Counted from the stretch's first letter, positions 1 to 6,696 are shown. The stretch is DNA of 6,696 nt from Candidatus Sulfopaludibacter sp. SbA3 (GCA_900290315.1 OKRF01000097.1:2511-9206), one strand, 5' to 3'. Numbers and translations are program-made. Notes: generated from the sequence alone by a model not told the origin.

Positions 1-1266
1 CCGCCGCTCCCAAAGAGGGATCCGCGCGCGCTGGAACAGGGTCTTGATCTTTTCTATCCTGGTGCTCCCTGAAGGCTGATACTGGTCGCCCGGCATCCAG
101 TTGCGCATTTCCAGCGAACCGGACAGACGAGGCCAGTCTACACAACCCATCCCACTATTATATACGGATTCAAACGCTCCAAATGTTTCCGCTTTTTCAA
201 TCAGTTCCAGCGAAATCGCAAGACCGGTGCCAGGGGGGAGCACAGAGCCCGGGACAGGCACGGCCAAGCGGTAGGGCCCGGGACGCAGGGCGCGACAAGC
301 AGCGAACCGCAGCCATTCGAACGAGCGCACCACGTCCAGGCCCGAAATCGCGACATGGCCATGCCCCTGCGGGCGCAAGGCCACCTGAAGTACCGCTTCC
401 ACGTGGTTGAAATCGATGCCTCGCAGGTTCCCCTTGGAGCGCTCGATGGCGCGCCGGACCATACGGCGAGCGGTCGCTGGTGGCAATTCATCCAGTGACG
501 GCGCGTGCAGCAGAACCGCGCCATCCTTTTCGATCAGCCGGCCCACGGACAGGCGGTCGAGTTCCTCCTCCCAGTACGATTCTTCGGCTTGCGCCCATGC
601 CGCCGTGTGCGCCAGCGTTTCGGCGATAGCGGGGTTCCATTCGCGCGCCAGGAGAGGCATCAGGCCATGGCGGATGCGATTGCGCGCGAAGCGCGCGCTG
701 GCGTTGCTGGAGTCCTCACGCCAGGCAAGGGAGCGGTCACGAAGGAAGCGTTCGACATCGGCACGGTCCACTTCCAGCAGGGGGCGGATCAGGCCGCCGC
801 TGGTGACCGGCCGAATCCCGGCGAGCCCCGCGGTGCCGGATCCACGCAGAAAGCGGAAGAGGACGGTCTCGGCCTGGTCCGTAAGCGTATGACCTAGCGC
901 GACGCGGTCTATGGTGCCGGCCGCCATGGCTTCCCGGAAGAAATCGAGGCGGGCATGGCGTGCCGCCTGTTCCAGGTTGTCCGCGGCCGCACCCGGATCG
1001 GCATCGCCGAGGGTGATGGGAAGTTCGAAATCACTCGCGAGGCGCCTCACGAATTCGGCATCTTCGCGGGATTCTCGGCCTCGCAGATTGTGGTTCAGGT
1101 GCAGCACGTGCAGGCGCAGGCTCAGGCGCGGCGCCAGCAGCAGAAGTGCGTGGAGCAGGCACACCGAGTCCGCTCCTCCGGACACGGCGACACCTACGGT
1201 CTGTCCGGGACGAAGCATGCCGTACCGGTCAATCGTGGCGGCTACGCGCTGCAGAAGATCGGTCAA
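1..1266 (-). CDS. tilS: tRNA(Ile)-lysidine synthase TilS (3' end beyond left edge)
   Basis: TilS ligates lysine to C34 of the CAU-anticodon tRNA(Ile) using ATP, so the tRNA reads AUA as Ile rather than AUG as Met; it is cytoplasmic and normally essential. The frame is open for 422 codons to position 1. Visible motifs are the N-type ATPase PP-loop SGGADS (residues 29-34), HLNHNLRG (about 56-63), GHTLTDQAET followed by a RGSG stretch (125-144), and EDSSN...RNRIR (184-199). The TilS C-terminal domain starts around RNWMPGD (388-394) and continues with IEKIKTLFQRARIP, so perhaps 30-50 residues are missing. In the GHTLTDQAET motif, Thr replaces an acidic residue common in the family; this is probably a lineage variant. 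I chose the TTG at 1266 because an in-frame TAA lies three codons upstream and it keeps the N-terminal helix; ATG at 1218 is the alternative. It lies 66 bp downstream of the TPR gene on the same strand and could be co-transcribed. The family call is firm, the start less so. Confidence 0.95.
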   Translation of the reverse strand, partial: MTDLLQRVAATIDRYGMLRPGQTVGVAVSGGADSVCLLHALLLLAPRLSLRLHVLHLNHNLRGRESREDAEFVRRLASDFELPITLGDADPGAAADNLEQAARHARLDFFREAMAAGTIDRVALGHTLTDQAETVLFRFLRGSGTAGLAGIRPVTSGGLIRPLLEVDRADVERFLRDRSLAWREDSSNASARFARNRIRHGLMPLLAREWNPAIAETLAHTAAWAQAEESYWEEELDRLSVGRLIEKDGAVLLHAPSLDELPPATARRMVRRAIERSKGNLRGIDFNHVEAVLQVALRPQGHGHVAISGLDVVRSFEWLRFAACRALRPGPYRLAVPVPGSVLPPGTGLAISLELIEKAETFGAFESVYNSGMGCVDWPRLSGSLEMRNWMPGDQYQPSGSTRIEKIKTLFQRARIPLWERR

Positions 1267-1274
1267 CCAGGTTT

Positions 1275-1302
1275 ATTGTAGCGGCTGGCCTTGGTTCGTA
1301 AA
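1275..1302 (-). promoter_or_regulatory. Candidate sigma-70-type promoter for tilS
   Basis: Read on the minus strand, TTTACG (1302-1297) and TACAAT (1280-1275) are separated by 16 bp, an acceptable -35/-10 pair. The expected transcription start falls at about 1268-1267, just before the proposed TTG start at 1266, so the message would be almost leaderless; no convincing Shine-Dalgarno sequence precedes the TTG. Identified by eye; tilS may instead be transcribed from the upstream TPR gene. Confidence 0.3.
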
Positions 1303-1332
1303 GCGCAAGAACAAAGACGCCGATCATCTGTC

Positions 1333-2613
1333 CTACTTGTCTTTCGATGGTGTGACGGCACTCTGCGCGGTGATGTGCTCCAATTCGACTAGCTGTGCGC
1401 GCACGGATGGTGCATCCTCGGCATCGGGAGACATCTTCAGATACGTGCGGAGCTGCTCGGCGGCGGCGGCGTAATTCTTGTGCAGGACCATGATGAGCCC
1501 CATCAAATGCGGGATTTCCGGAAAGCGATGCTGCGTGTCCAAGCGCACGGCCAGTTTGATGCTTCGCTCGGCCAGGTCGAACTTGTGCATGTTATAGTTC
1601 GCGACTGCGTTGAAGAGGAAGAGCTGGGGATAATCGAAGGAGTCCAGCCGCATGGCGCGATCCGTCACGTCCGCCAGTTCCTGCCACTTTTTCGCGTCCA
1701 GCGTCAGGATGGCAAGTTGTACGTACGGGTTGACGAATTTCGGATCGGCTTTGAGGGCGGCGTTGAAAGACTGACGCGCGGCATCGGTTTGGCTACGGCC
1801 GGCCTGAATCCTGCCCAGTTCGTACCAGGCTTCGGCGTGGCCGGGATACAGTTCCACCGCCTTCTCGAAGTCCCTGGTGGCGTCGTCGAGCTTGTTCCTT
1901 TTCGCGTCCTGCAGCCCCTTTTCGTAGGCCTTGCGGGAGTCCTTGGGCGCGGCCAGCGAGTTGGCGCTGATGGTGGTTCCGGTCTCGCCACCGTCTTTGT
2001 GCAGCAGGATCGTGCCGAGATTGGGATCGTCCAGCGGCTGGCGATTGGCCAGGCTGATGGATTGGGATCGATAGCCCGGCAGTTTTGCGCGCAATTCGCA
2101 AGCCTGGTATTTCGAGTACGCCGGGCCCATGCCGGTCCTCGGGCTAATTCCGCCGGAATTGGTGGTGCCGCCGGATCCGGTTGTGGAGCCCAGACCAGGG
2201 AAAGTGCTGCGCGTGTTTTCTTCGCTGGCGTCCTGGAACACGCCGCTTTCGTTGCCCAGTTGGATGGCGAAGTTGCCCTGGGTGTCCGAGTATCCTTCCG
2301 CGTGCGAATTACCGTTACAAAGGCGCTCGATCGTGACCGGTTCCGGCGGCGGAGAGCCATCTTCCAGCGCCACACGGCCCGTCAGGTAAATCGGCTGGTT
2401 GGTCACCGAAGGGTTCTTGCCGCTGTTCGTGGTGTTGGTGGTAGAGGGTAGCGTCGAAGAAGTAGTCGTGCCCGTTCCGGTGGTCGGGGTTCCGCCAGTG
2501 CCGATTGGTGGACGCGCCGGGGCGCCGCCCGTGGCCTGCGCAAAAGCCGCCTGTAACAGTAGCAGGCAAGCCGCTGAAGTTGCCATCACCCGTCCGACGT
2601 TGCGAGGGGACAT
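1333..2613 (-). CDS. Secreted TPR protein with carboxypeptidase-regulatory-like domain
   Basis: This 426-residue protein begins with a Sec signal peptide (residues 1-25: basic start, then AACLLLLQAAFA, likely cleaved before QATGG). A low-complexity linker rich in Thr, Gly, Ser and Pro follows (about 26-72). A beta-rich segment starting YLTGRVALEDG (about 76-208) resembles the CarboxypepD_reg fold, interrupted by a Gly/Ser/Thr insert near 136-160. From about 225 to 395 there are helical repeats of TPR type, including AEAWYELGRIQ and a DPKFVNPYVQLAIL segment. The C-terminus is short and charged. The role is unknown; TPRs usually bind proteins, and this would act in the periplasm or at the cell surface. 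A longer frame begins at 2688, but ATG 2613 is preferred because a strong ribosome site sits 7 bp upstream and the signal peptide starts there. It is divergent from the lipoprotein gene and lies upstream of tilS. Two Cys in the beta domain (about 98 and 172) could form a disulfide, which is inference. Confidence 0.88.
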   Translation of the reverse strand: MSPRNVGRVMATSAACLLLLQAAFAQATGGAPARPPIGTGGTPTTGTGTTTSSTLPSTTNTTNSGKNPSVTNQPIYLTGRVALEDGSPPPEPVTIERLCNGNSHAEGYSDTQGNFAIQLGNESGVFQDASEENTRSTFPGLGSTTGSGGTTNSGGISPRTGMGPAYSKYQACELRAKLPGYRSQSISLANRQPLDDPNLGTILLHKDGGETGTTISANSLAAPKDSRKAYEKGLQDAKRNKLDDATRDFEKAVELYPGHAEAWYELGRIQAGRSQTDAARQSFNAALKADPKFVNPYVQLAILTLDAKKWQELADVTDRAMRLDSFDYPQLFLFNAVANYNMHKFDLAERSIKLAVRLDTQHRFPEIPHLMGLIMVLHKNYAAAAEQLRTYLKMSPDAEDAPSVRAQLVELEHITAQSAVTPSKDK

Positions 2614-2620
2614 TTTCGAC

Positions 2621-2628
2621 CCTCCCTT
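2621..2628 (-). promoter_or_regulatory. Ribosome binding site fixing the TPR gene start
   Basis: On the minus strand AAGGGAGG lies 7 bases before ATG 2613. It is the clearest Shine-Dalgarno sequence in the window and decides for the shorter 426-residue protein over the start at 2688. Confidence 0.75.
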
Positions 2629-2637
2629 GATGCTGTA

Positions 2638-2646
2638 AGTATGGCA
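2638..2646 (-). promoter_or_regulatory. Weak candidate -10 element for the TPR gene
   Basis: On the minus strand TGCCATACT (2646-2638) resembles an extended -10 element (TGn plus CATACT). It would give a short leader containing the AAGGGAGG site. No convincing -35 is visible 16-18 bp upstream. It lies in the 98-bp divergent spacer shared with the lipoprotein gene. Confidence 0.25.
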
Positions 2647-2688
2647 CAGGAAAATCGGACTTGTTGTTAACGGTTTGCGGCGGCGCAT

Positions 2689-2697
2689 TGCTAGAAT
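2689..2697 (+). promoter_or_regulatory. Candidate extended -10 promoter for the lipoprotein gene
   Basis: TGCTAGAAT matches the extended -10 pattern (TGn plus a TATAAT-like hexamer). A transcription start near 2704 would leave only about 8 bases before ATG 2712; GGCAGGTGAAT just ahead of the ATG offers a partial ribosome site. No good -35 hexamer is seen at normal spacing. Identified by eye. Confidence 0.3.
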
Positions 2698-2711
2698 GTC
2701 GGCAGGTGAAT

Positions 2712-3332
2712 ATGAGAAAGCTCCCGCTGCTGCTCGGCGGCCTCCTGCTGCTCCTGACCGCTTGCTCGGAACAGCCCGCCGCGCCCGCTAAGAAAGAGCC
2801 TGCCAAACCGCTTGAACCGGTGACCGGCCAGAGCGCGCTCTTCAAAATGTACCAGGTAGCGCGCACCTGGGATCCCCGAGCCTTGGTCCTTAAAATGGAG
2901 AGCATGCATTCCGCCGAAATTCCCGAAGTTCCCGGAAAGGCCGGGATGTGGGGCGCCACTTTCACGTCTCCGGACCAGGGACGATCGCACACATACACCT
3001 TCTCCCTTATCGAAGAGTTACCCAGCCTGCACAAAGGGGTTTTTCAGGTGGCCGACGAGGTGTTCAGCGGCAAAAAGGGTGTGACCCAGCCGTTCCTCAT
3101 CGCAGCCGTGAAAGCCGATACCGACGCCGCCTATGAAACGGCCAAGTCGCAGCCGAAAGCCGTCGAGTACGACAAGAAGTTCCCCGGCAAACCGATCACG
3201 ATCCTGCTGGAAAAGAACGACCGGTTCCCAGACCCAGTCTGGCGGATCATCTGGGGCGAGTCCGTGGGCACCTCGAACTTTTCCATCTTCGTGGACGCCA
3301 CCAGCGGCGGCTTCCTGGAAATCATGCACTGA
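2712..3332 (+). CDS. Small lipoprotein with PepSY-like C-terminus
   Basis: This 206-residue protein has a lipoprotein signal: MRK, a leucine-rich hydrophobic run, and the lipobox LTAC with lipidated Cys18. Ser at the next position fits transport to the outer membrane. A short Ala/Pro/Lys tether (about 20-38) leads to a globular domain without membrane segments. The end, WRIIWGESVGTSNFSIFVDA followed by SGGFLEI (177-204), matches the final strands of a PepSY-type domain, where a Trp/Val strand precedes 'VDA..G..L'. The weaker helix at about 134-148 (KADTDAAYETAKSQ) fits the first part of such a domain. Function is unknown; PepSY domains are often linked to protease inhibition or envelope processes, but the match is by eye. 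ATG 2712 is chosen because it sits directly before the Lys-rich signal start; GTG 2706 is a close alternative and the frame reaches back to 2661. It is transcribed away from the TPR gene and converges on clpB. Confidence 0.85.
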   Translation: MRKLPLLLGGLLLLLTACSEQPAAPAKKEPAKPLEPVTGQSALFKMYQVARTWDPRALVLKMESMHSAEIPEVPGKAGMWGATFTSPDQGRSHTYTFSLIEELPSLHKGVFQVADEVFSGKKGVTQPFLIAAVKADTDAAYETAKSQPKAVEYDKKFPGKPITILLEKNDRFPDPVWRIIWGESVGTSNFSIFVDATSGGFLEIMH

Positions 3333-3384
3333 AAAACGGGGGCCGGAATCCCGTAGTCTGTGACTTCCGCGAAACCTGGTAACG

Positions 3385-3403
3385 CCGGCGGTCTTGCCGC
3401 CGG
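3385..3403. terminator. GC-rich hairpin between convergent lipoprotein and clpB genes
   Basis: CCGGCGG and CCGCCGG form a perfect 7-bp stem around a 5-base loop. It abuts the clpB TGA (3404-3406, minus strand) and lies 52 bp after the lipoprotein stop. No U-run follows on either strand, so it is not a textbook intrinsic terminator, although its place between convergent stops suits a bidirectional transcript end. Confidence 0.4.
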
Positions 3404-6107
3404 TCAAACTCGTGATACGCCAGTGTCACGCCCCGTTCCATCCGCCGCCGCTGGCCCTGCTGGCCCCGCATTTCGGAATCGCAACTCCCCCATGTCCTCT
3501 CCATCCACGATCACGGTCTGACCGTCGCGGACCTCGCCTTTCAGAAGCAGGCGCCCCAGAGGCGTTTCGATTTTCTTCTGAATGGCGCGTTTCAGCGGGC
3601 GGGCTCCGTACTGCGGATCGGCCAGGGTGCGAACCAGATTGAGGCGGGCTCCATCGGTGAGTTGCAGGGAGATGTGACGCTCCGCCAGGCGCCCCAGCAG
3701 CCGGCCTAACTGAATGTCCACGATCTTCATCAGATGCTGCTCGGTGAGCGAGTGGAAGACGATGATCTCGTCCACCCGGTTCAGAAACTCGGGGCGGAAC
3801 AGGTGGCGCATCTCCTCCAGCACTGCTTCCTTCATGCGCTCGTATCCGGCGCCGGCGAACGAACCGCGGTACTCCAGGATGCGCTGGCTGCCCACGTTGG
3901 ACGTCATGATGACGATGGTGTTCTTGAAGTCGATCGTGCGGCCCTGGCCGTCAGTGAGGCGCCCGTCGTCCAGCACCTGCAGCATCACATTGAACACGTC
4001 GTGGTGCGCCTTTTCGATTTCGTCGAACAGCACCACGGCGTACGGCCGGCGGCGCACCGCCTCGGTCAACTGGCCCCCTTCTTCGTAGCCCACGTATCCG
4101 GGCGGCGCGCCGATCAGCCGCGCTACCGTGTGCTTCTCCTGATACTCGGACATATCGATGCGGATCATGGCGTGTTCGTCGTCGAACAGAAACTCCGCCA
4201 GGGCTCGCGCCAGTTCGGTCTTTCCGACCCCCGTCGGCCCCAGAAAAATGAAACTGCCGATGGGACGGTTGGGGTCCTTCAATCCGCTGCGTGCGCGAAT
4301 CACCGCTTCCGCCACTGCCGTGACAGCTTCGTCCTGGCCCACCACGCGCTGATGCAGCTCTTCTTCCAGGCTCAGCAGCTTCTGCATCTCACCTTCCAGC
4401 AGCTTGGTCACCGGAACGCCGGTCCAGCGGCTGACCACCGCGGCAATGTCCTCCTCATCCACCTCTTCTTTGATCAACCGGCTCTGCGACTGTTGCCGGG
4501 CGAATTTGCCCGACTCCTCCTCCAGTTGACGCTCCAGCGCCGTCAGCTTGCCGTATTTCAATTCCGCCGCGCGATTCAGATCGTATTGGCGCTCAGCCTG
4601 GGCGATCTCAGCCTTCGTCTGCTCCACCTGTTCGCGGATCTGGCGCAGACGCTGCACGGCGTCCTTCTCGGCCTGCCAGCGCGCGGTGAGCGCGTCGGAT
4701 TCCGCCTTCAGGTCCGCCAGTTCTCGCTCGAGTTTGGCCAGGCGCTCCTGGGACGCGGCGTCCTTTTCCCTGCGCAGCGCTTCACGTTCGATCTCCAGTT
4801 GCATGATGCGCCGCCGCTTTTCGTCCAACTCAGCGGGCATGGAATCGATCTCGGTGCGCAGCCGCGCGGCCGATTCATCCACCAGGTCGATGGCCTTATC
4901 GGGCAGGAAACGGTCGGTGATGTAGCGGTTGGAAAACACTGCGGCGGCCACCAGCGCGGCGTCTTTAATGCGCACGCCATGGTGCACCTCGTAGCGCTCT
5001 TTCAATCCGCGGAGAATGGAAATGGTGTCTTCCACGGACGGCTGCTCCACCTTCACAGGTTGGAACCGGCGCTCCAGGGCCGTGTCCTTTTCGATGTACT
5101 TGCGGTACTCATTGAGCGTGGTGGCGCCGATGCAGTGCAGTTCGCCGCGCGCCAGCATGGGCTTCAACAGGTTGCTCGCGTCCATGGATCCTTCGGCAGC
5201 CCCTGCGCCCACCACCGTGTGCAGTTCGTCGATGAACAGGATGACTTCACCGGCCGAATCCTGCACTTCTTTGAGCACCGCTTTGAGCCTCTCTTCAAAC
5301 TCGCCACGGAACTTCGCGCCGGCGATCAGCGCCCCCATATCCAGCGAGATGACGCGCTTATCCTTGAGCCCCTCCGGCACGTCGCCGCGCAGGATGCGCA
5401 GGGCCAGCCCTTCCACAATTGCGGTTTTGCCGACGCCAGGTTCGCCGATCAGCACGGGATTGTTCTTGGTGCGCCGCGACAGAACCTGGATGACGCGGCG
5501 AATCTCTTCGTCGCGTCCGATCACGGGGTCGAGCTTGTCCTGCGACGCCAACTTCGTCAGGTCGCGCCCGTATCGCTCCAGCGCTTCGTAAGTGGCTTCC
5601 GGATTCTGCGACGTGACACGCTGGCTGCCCCGCACCTCGCGCAGCGCCTGCATCAGGCGGTCTTCGGTGAAGCCGAATTCCTTGAGCAGCCGGCCCGATG
5701 CGCCGTTATCGTCCACAGCGGCGAGCAGCACATGCTCTACCGAGATGTATTCGTCTTTCAGTTTGCGGGCTTCGTCCTCGGCGCGTGTCAGGAGTTTATT
5801 CAAGCGTGAAGTGACGTACACCTGGTCGGGTCCGCCTGTGCTTCCAGACACCTTGGGCATACGGTCCAGTTCGGCTTCGATGCGCCGCAGGATCGGCTCG
5901 GATTGGTTCGGCTTCGATGCGCCGCAGGATCGGCTCGGATTGGATTCCGCCCTTTCCCAGGATCGATGCCGCCAGTCCGCCGTCCTGCTCGAGGAGCGCC
6001 GCCAGCAGGTGCTCGACATCTATCTGCTGGTGGCCGTAGCGAGTGGCTTTGCTCTGCGCAGACCGAATCGCCTCCTGCAACTTCTCCGTGAAACGATTGA
6101 TGTCCAT
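3404..6107 (-). CDS. clpB: ClpB disaggregase, reading frame broken by a 37-bp duplication
   Basis: ClpB is a hexameric AAA+ ATPase that works with DnaK to pull polypeptides out of aggregates. From ATG 6107 the frame encodes 67 normal residues (MDINRFTEKLQEAIRSAQ..., N-domain), then shifts and stops at 5796 after 103 codons. The rest is open in the next frame down to TGA at 3404. Dropping one copy of the 37-bp repeat yields 888 residues, close to E. coli ClpB (857). In that repaired numbering: N-domain to about 150; D1 Walker A GEPGVGKT 209-216, pore loop GAKFRG 251-256, Walker B LFIDE 278-282, arginine fingers RR 334-335; coiled-coil M-domain about 420-537; D2 Walker A GPTGVGKT 611-618, pore GYVGY 658-662, Walker B LFDE 681-684, arginine finger about R765, sensor-2 GARPLKR about 822-828. 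The M-domain marks it as ClpB rather than ClpA or ClpC. No other damage is visible. As written the gene is disrupted; whether the lesion is real is open. No CIRCE element is visible upstream. Confidence 0.93.
5870..5943. repeat. Perfect 37-bp tandem duplication in clpB N-domain
   Basis: Copy one is 5870-5906 and copy two 5907-5943, with no mismatches. On the clpB strand each copy encodes the segment QSEPILRRIEAE, seen twice but in two different frames. The 37-bp unit is one more than a multiple of three, so two copies break the frame and one copy restores it. The lack of any divergence between copies implies a very recent event or an artefact. Confidence 0.97.
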
Positions 6108-6152
6108 GGATCTATTTTAGGAGGTCGGGGTGGGCGTAAACTAAAGGGCACG
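6108..6152. promoter_or_regulatory. 45-bp divergent spacer with candidate leaderless clpB promoter
   Basis: On the clpB strand TAAAAT (6119-6114) ends exactly 6 bases before ATG 6107, so the expected transcription start coincides with the start codon; no Shine-Dalgarno sequence precedes that ATG. TTTACG (6140-6135) lies 15 bp upstream of TAAAAT as a possible -35. For the plus-strand gene, AAAGGG (6143-6148) is a modest ribosome site 4 bases before ATG 6153, and TAAACT (6137-6142) is a weak possible -10. AGGAGG at 6119-6124 is too far from ATG 6153 to serve it. Confidence 0.35.
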
Positions 6153-6431
6153 ATGGATAGATTGACTTATCGTCCCAAGCCTCACGCCGACCTTCTGTTG
6201 CGGGTGTTCGACTTGCCGGGCCGTGGGATGACTCGGGCGCTCGCCGAAGGCATTCTGGCGCTCGACTTCCCCGAGGCCGACGCGGCCCGAATTGAAGAAC
6301 TCAACCTAAAGGCCAACGAAGGCGAACTTACAGAGGATGAGGAGGCCGAACTGGAAGCATACATCAATGTGAATGACCTTCTGGCCTATTGGCAGTCGAA
6401 AGCTCGTCAAAGTCTGCATCAGCCCGCATGA
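6153..6431 (+). CDS. Small acidic protein paired with the HNH endonuclease
   Basis: This 92-residue protein is not one I can assign to a named family. It has no signal peptide, membrane segment or Cys. The N-terminal part (1-40) is moderately basic then hydrophobic (ADLLLRVFDLPG, MTRALAEGILALDF). Residues 41-72 form a strongly acidic, probably helical region with NEGELTEDEEAELEAY. The end (NDLLAYWQSKARQSL) looks like an amphipathic helix. The 'LT.dEe.ELe.Y...llay.qsKAr..L' pattern resembles short proteins often encoded directly before HNH genes of this type; that is from memory, not a search. The same frame is open upstream to 5592, but that part is antisense to clpB, so ATG 6153, beyond the clpB start and with AAAGGG ahead of it, is preferred. 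Its TGA overlaps the HNH ATG (ATGA), implying translational coupling. An antitoxin-like or inhibitor/partner role is inference only. Confidence 0.8.
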   Translation: MDRLTYRPKPHADLLLRVFDLPGRGMTRALAEGILALDFPEADAARIEELNLKANEGELTEDEEAELEAYINVNDLLAYWQSKARQSLHQPA

Positions 6432-6696
6432 GTGAACTGTCTGACGCGGTTCAGCGGCGCGCAGGCGATCGCTGCGAATATTGCCGCCTGCCCCAATCGG
6501 CATTCCGCCGGGCGTTTCACATTGAACACATCGTCGCCAGGCAACACGGCGGATCCACTCGCCTTGACAATCTTGCGCTTGCATGTTGGAACTGCAATCT
6601 CAAGAAAGGTCCAAACTTGTCGGGCGTGGACCCGCAGACCGGACAAATGATCGCCCTCTTTCACCCGCGCAGGAACGAATGGGCAGAGCATTTTTG
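6428..6696 (+). CDS. HNH endonuclease (3' end beyond right edge)
   Basis: The first 89 residues are present and contain a nearly complete HNH nuclease domain. Two CxxC pairs, C16-EY-C19 and C53-WN-C56, would hold a structural zinc. The core HIEHIVARQHGG (31-42) carries the likely catalytic His34, and LDNLALAC (46-53) supplies the conserved Asn48; NLKKG follows at 57-61. The tail (DPQTGQMIALFHPRRNEWAEHF, shown here as positions 68-89) is typical of small stand-alone bacterial HNH proteins, which are usually somewhat longer than 89 residues. HNH domains cut DNA using a metal ion; the target here is unknown. The start ATG 6428 overlaps the stop of the upstream gene by 4 bases (ATGA). Defence, homing, toxin or repair roles are all possible, and the sequence does not decide among them. 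Confidence 0.92.
   Translation, partial: MSELSDAVQRRAGDRCEYCRLPQSAFRRAFHIEHIVARQHGGSTRLDNLALACWNCNLKKGPNLSGVDPQTGQMIALFHPRRNEWAEHF

Noticed and set aside
129..168. AT-rich TATATAAT-like promoter motif within tilS
   Set aside because: On the minus strand it lies inside the continuous TilS frame ahead of its C-terminal domain, and no gene start follows it within the window.
682..696. GCGCGC-GAA-GCGCGC inverted repeat in tilS
   Set aside because: It codes for conserved TilS residues just before the RNRIR motif, and such repeats are common by chance in GC-rich genes.
1480..2451. A 323-codon plus-strand open frame opposite the TPR gene
   Set aside because: The minus strand has a signal peptide, ribosome site and TPR repeats; the plus frame shows none and is explained by codon bias.
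2614..2688. 25-residue N-terminal extension of the TPR protein
   Set aside because: It would bury the signal peptide and the strong AAGGGAGG site inside the coding region.
3411..3430. Imperfect inverted repeat near the clpB 3' end
   Set aside because: It lies within the coding tail and has a mismatch; no function can be supported.
3734..5809. A 691-codon open frame on the plus strand, antisense to clpB
   Set aside because: It mirrors the clpB codons exactly, is rich in His/Gln/Leu/Arg as expected from an antisense frame of a GC-rich gene, has no recognisable domain, and the opposite strand encodes an unmistakable ClpB.
6119..6132. AGGAGGT followed by a GTG as a possible leader peptide
   Set aside because: The GTG opens only four codons before TAA and is out of frame with the gene at 6153; the motif is also the complement of the clpB promoter spacer.
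5592..6152. Upstream extension of the small acidic protein to a 279-residue product
   Set aside because: The extra part is antisense to the clpB N-domain and rich in Ser/Arg; ATG 6153 lies outside clpB and has a plausible ribosome site.

Overview
This is a GC-rich bacterial window with tightly packed genes. The style points to Acidobacteriota, probably the Solibacter/Bryobacter group: a secreted protein joins a carboxypeptidase-regulatory-like domain to TPRs, lies next to a small lipoprotein, and sits among ordinary housekeeping genes. That placement is inferred from gene content and was not tested by a search.

Layout, left to right. Positions 1-1266 (minus) hold most of tilS, the tRNA(Ile)-lysidine synthase; its C-terminus runs off the left edge. 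Positions 1333-2613 (minus) encode a secreted TPR protein with a Thr/Gly-rich linker and a beta-sandwich-like domain. It is divergent from a lipoprotein gene at 2712-3332 (plus) whose C-terminus resembles a PepSY domain. That gene converges on clpB (3404-6107, minus), with a GC-rich hairpin between the two stops. Upstream of clpB, after only 45 bp, a plus-strand two-gene unit begins: a 92-residue acidic protein (6153-6431), then an HNH endonuclease (6428 to the right edge) joined by an ATGA stop/start overlap.

The most striking feature is a perfect 37-bp tandem duplication (5870-5943) inside the N-terminal domain of clpB. Because 37 is not a multiple of three, it splits an otherwise intact ClpB reading frame. 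Removing one copy restores a normal 888-residue ClpB with every catalytic motif present. It is either a recent mutation, a reversible slippage switch, or an assembly/sequencing error.

Functionally, tilS (AUA decoding) and clpB (protein disaggregation) are core genes. The TPR protein and lipoprotein are envelope proteins of unknown role. The small-protein/HNH pair looks like a mobile or toxin-antitoxin-like cassette. I found no tRNA, rRNA, CRISPR array or insertion sequence. The candidate best fitting a little-described system is the small-protein/HNH pair, but the evidence for a system is only the gene arrangement.
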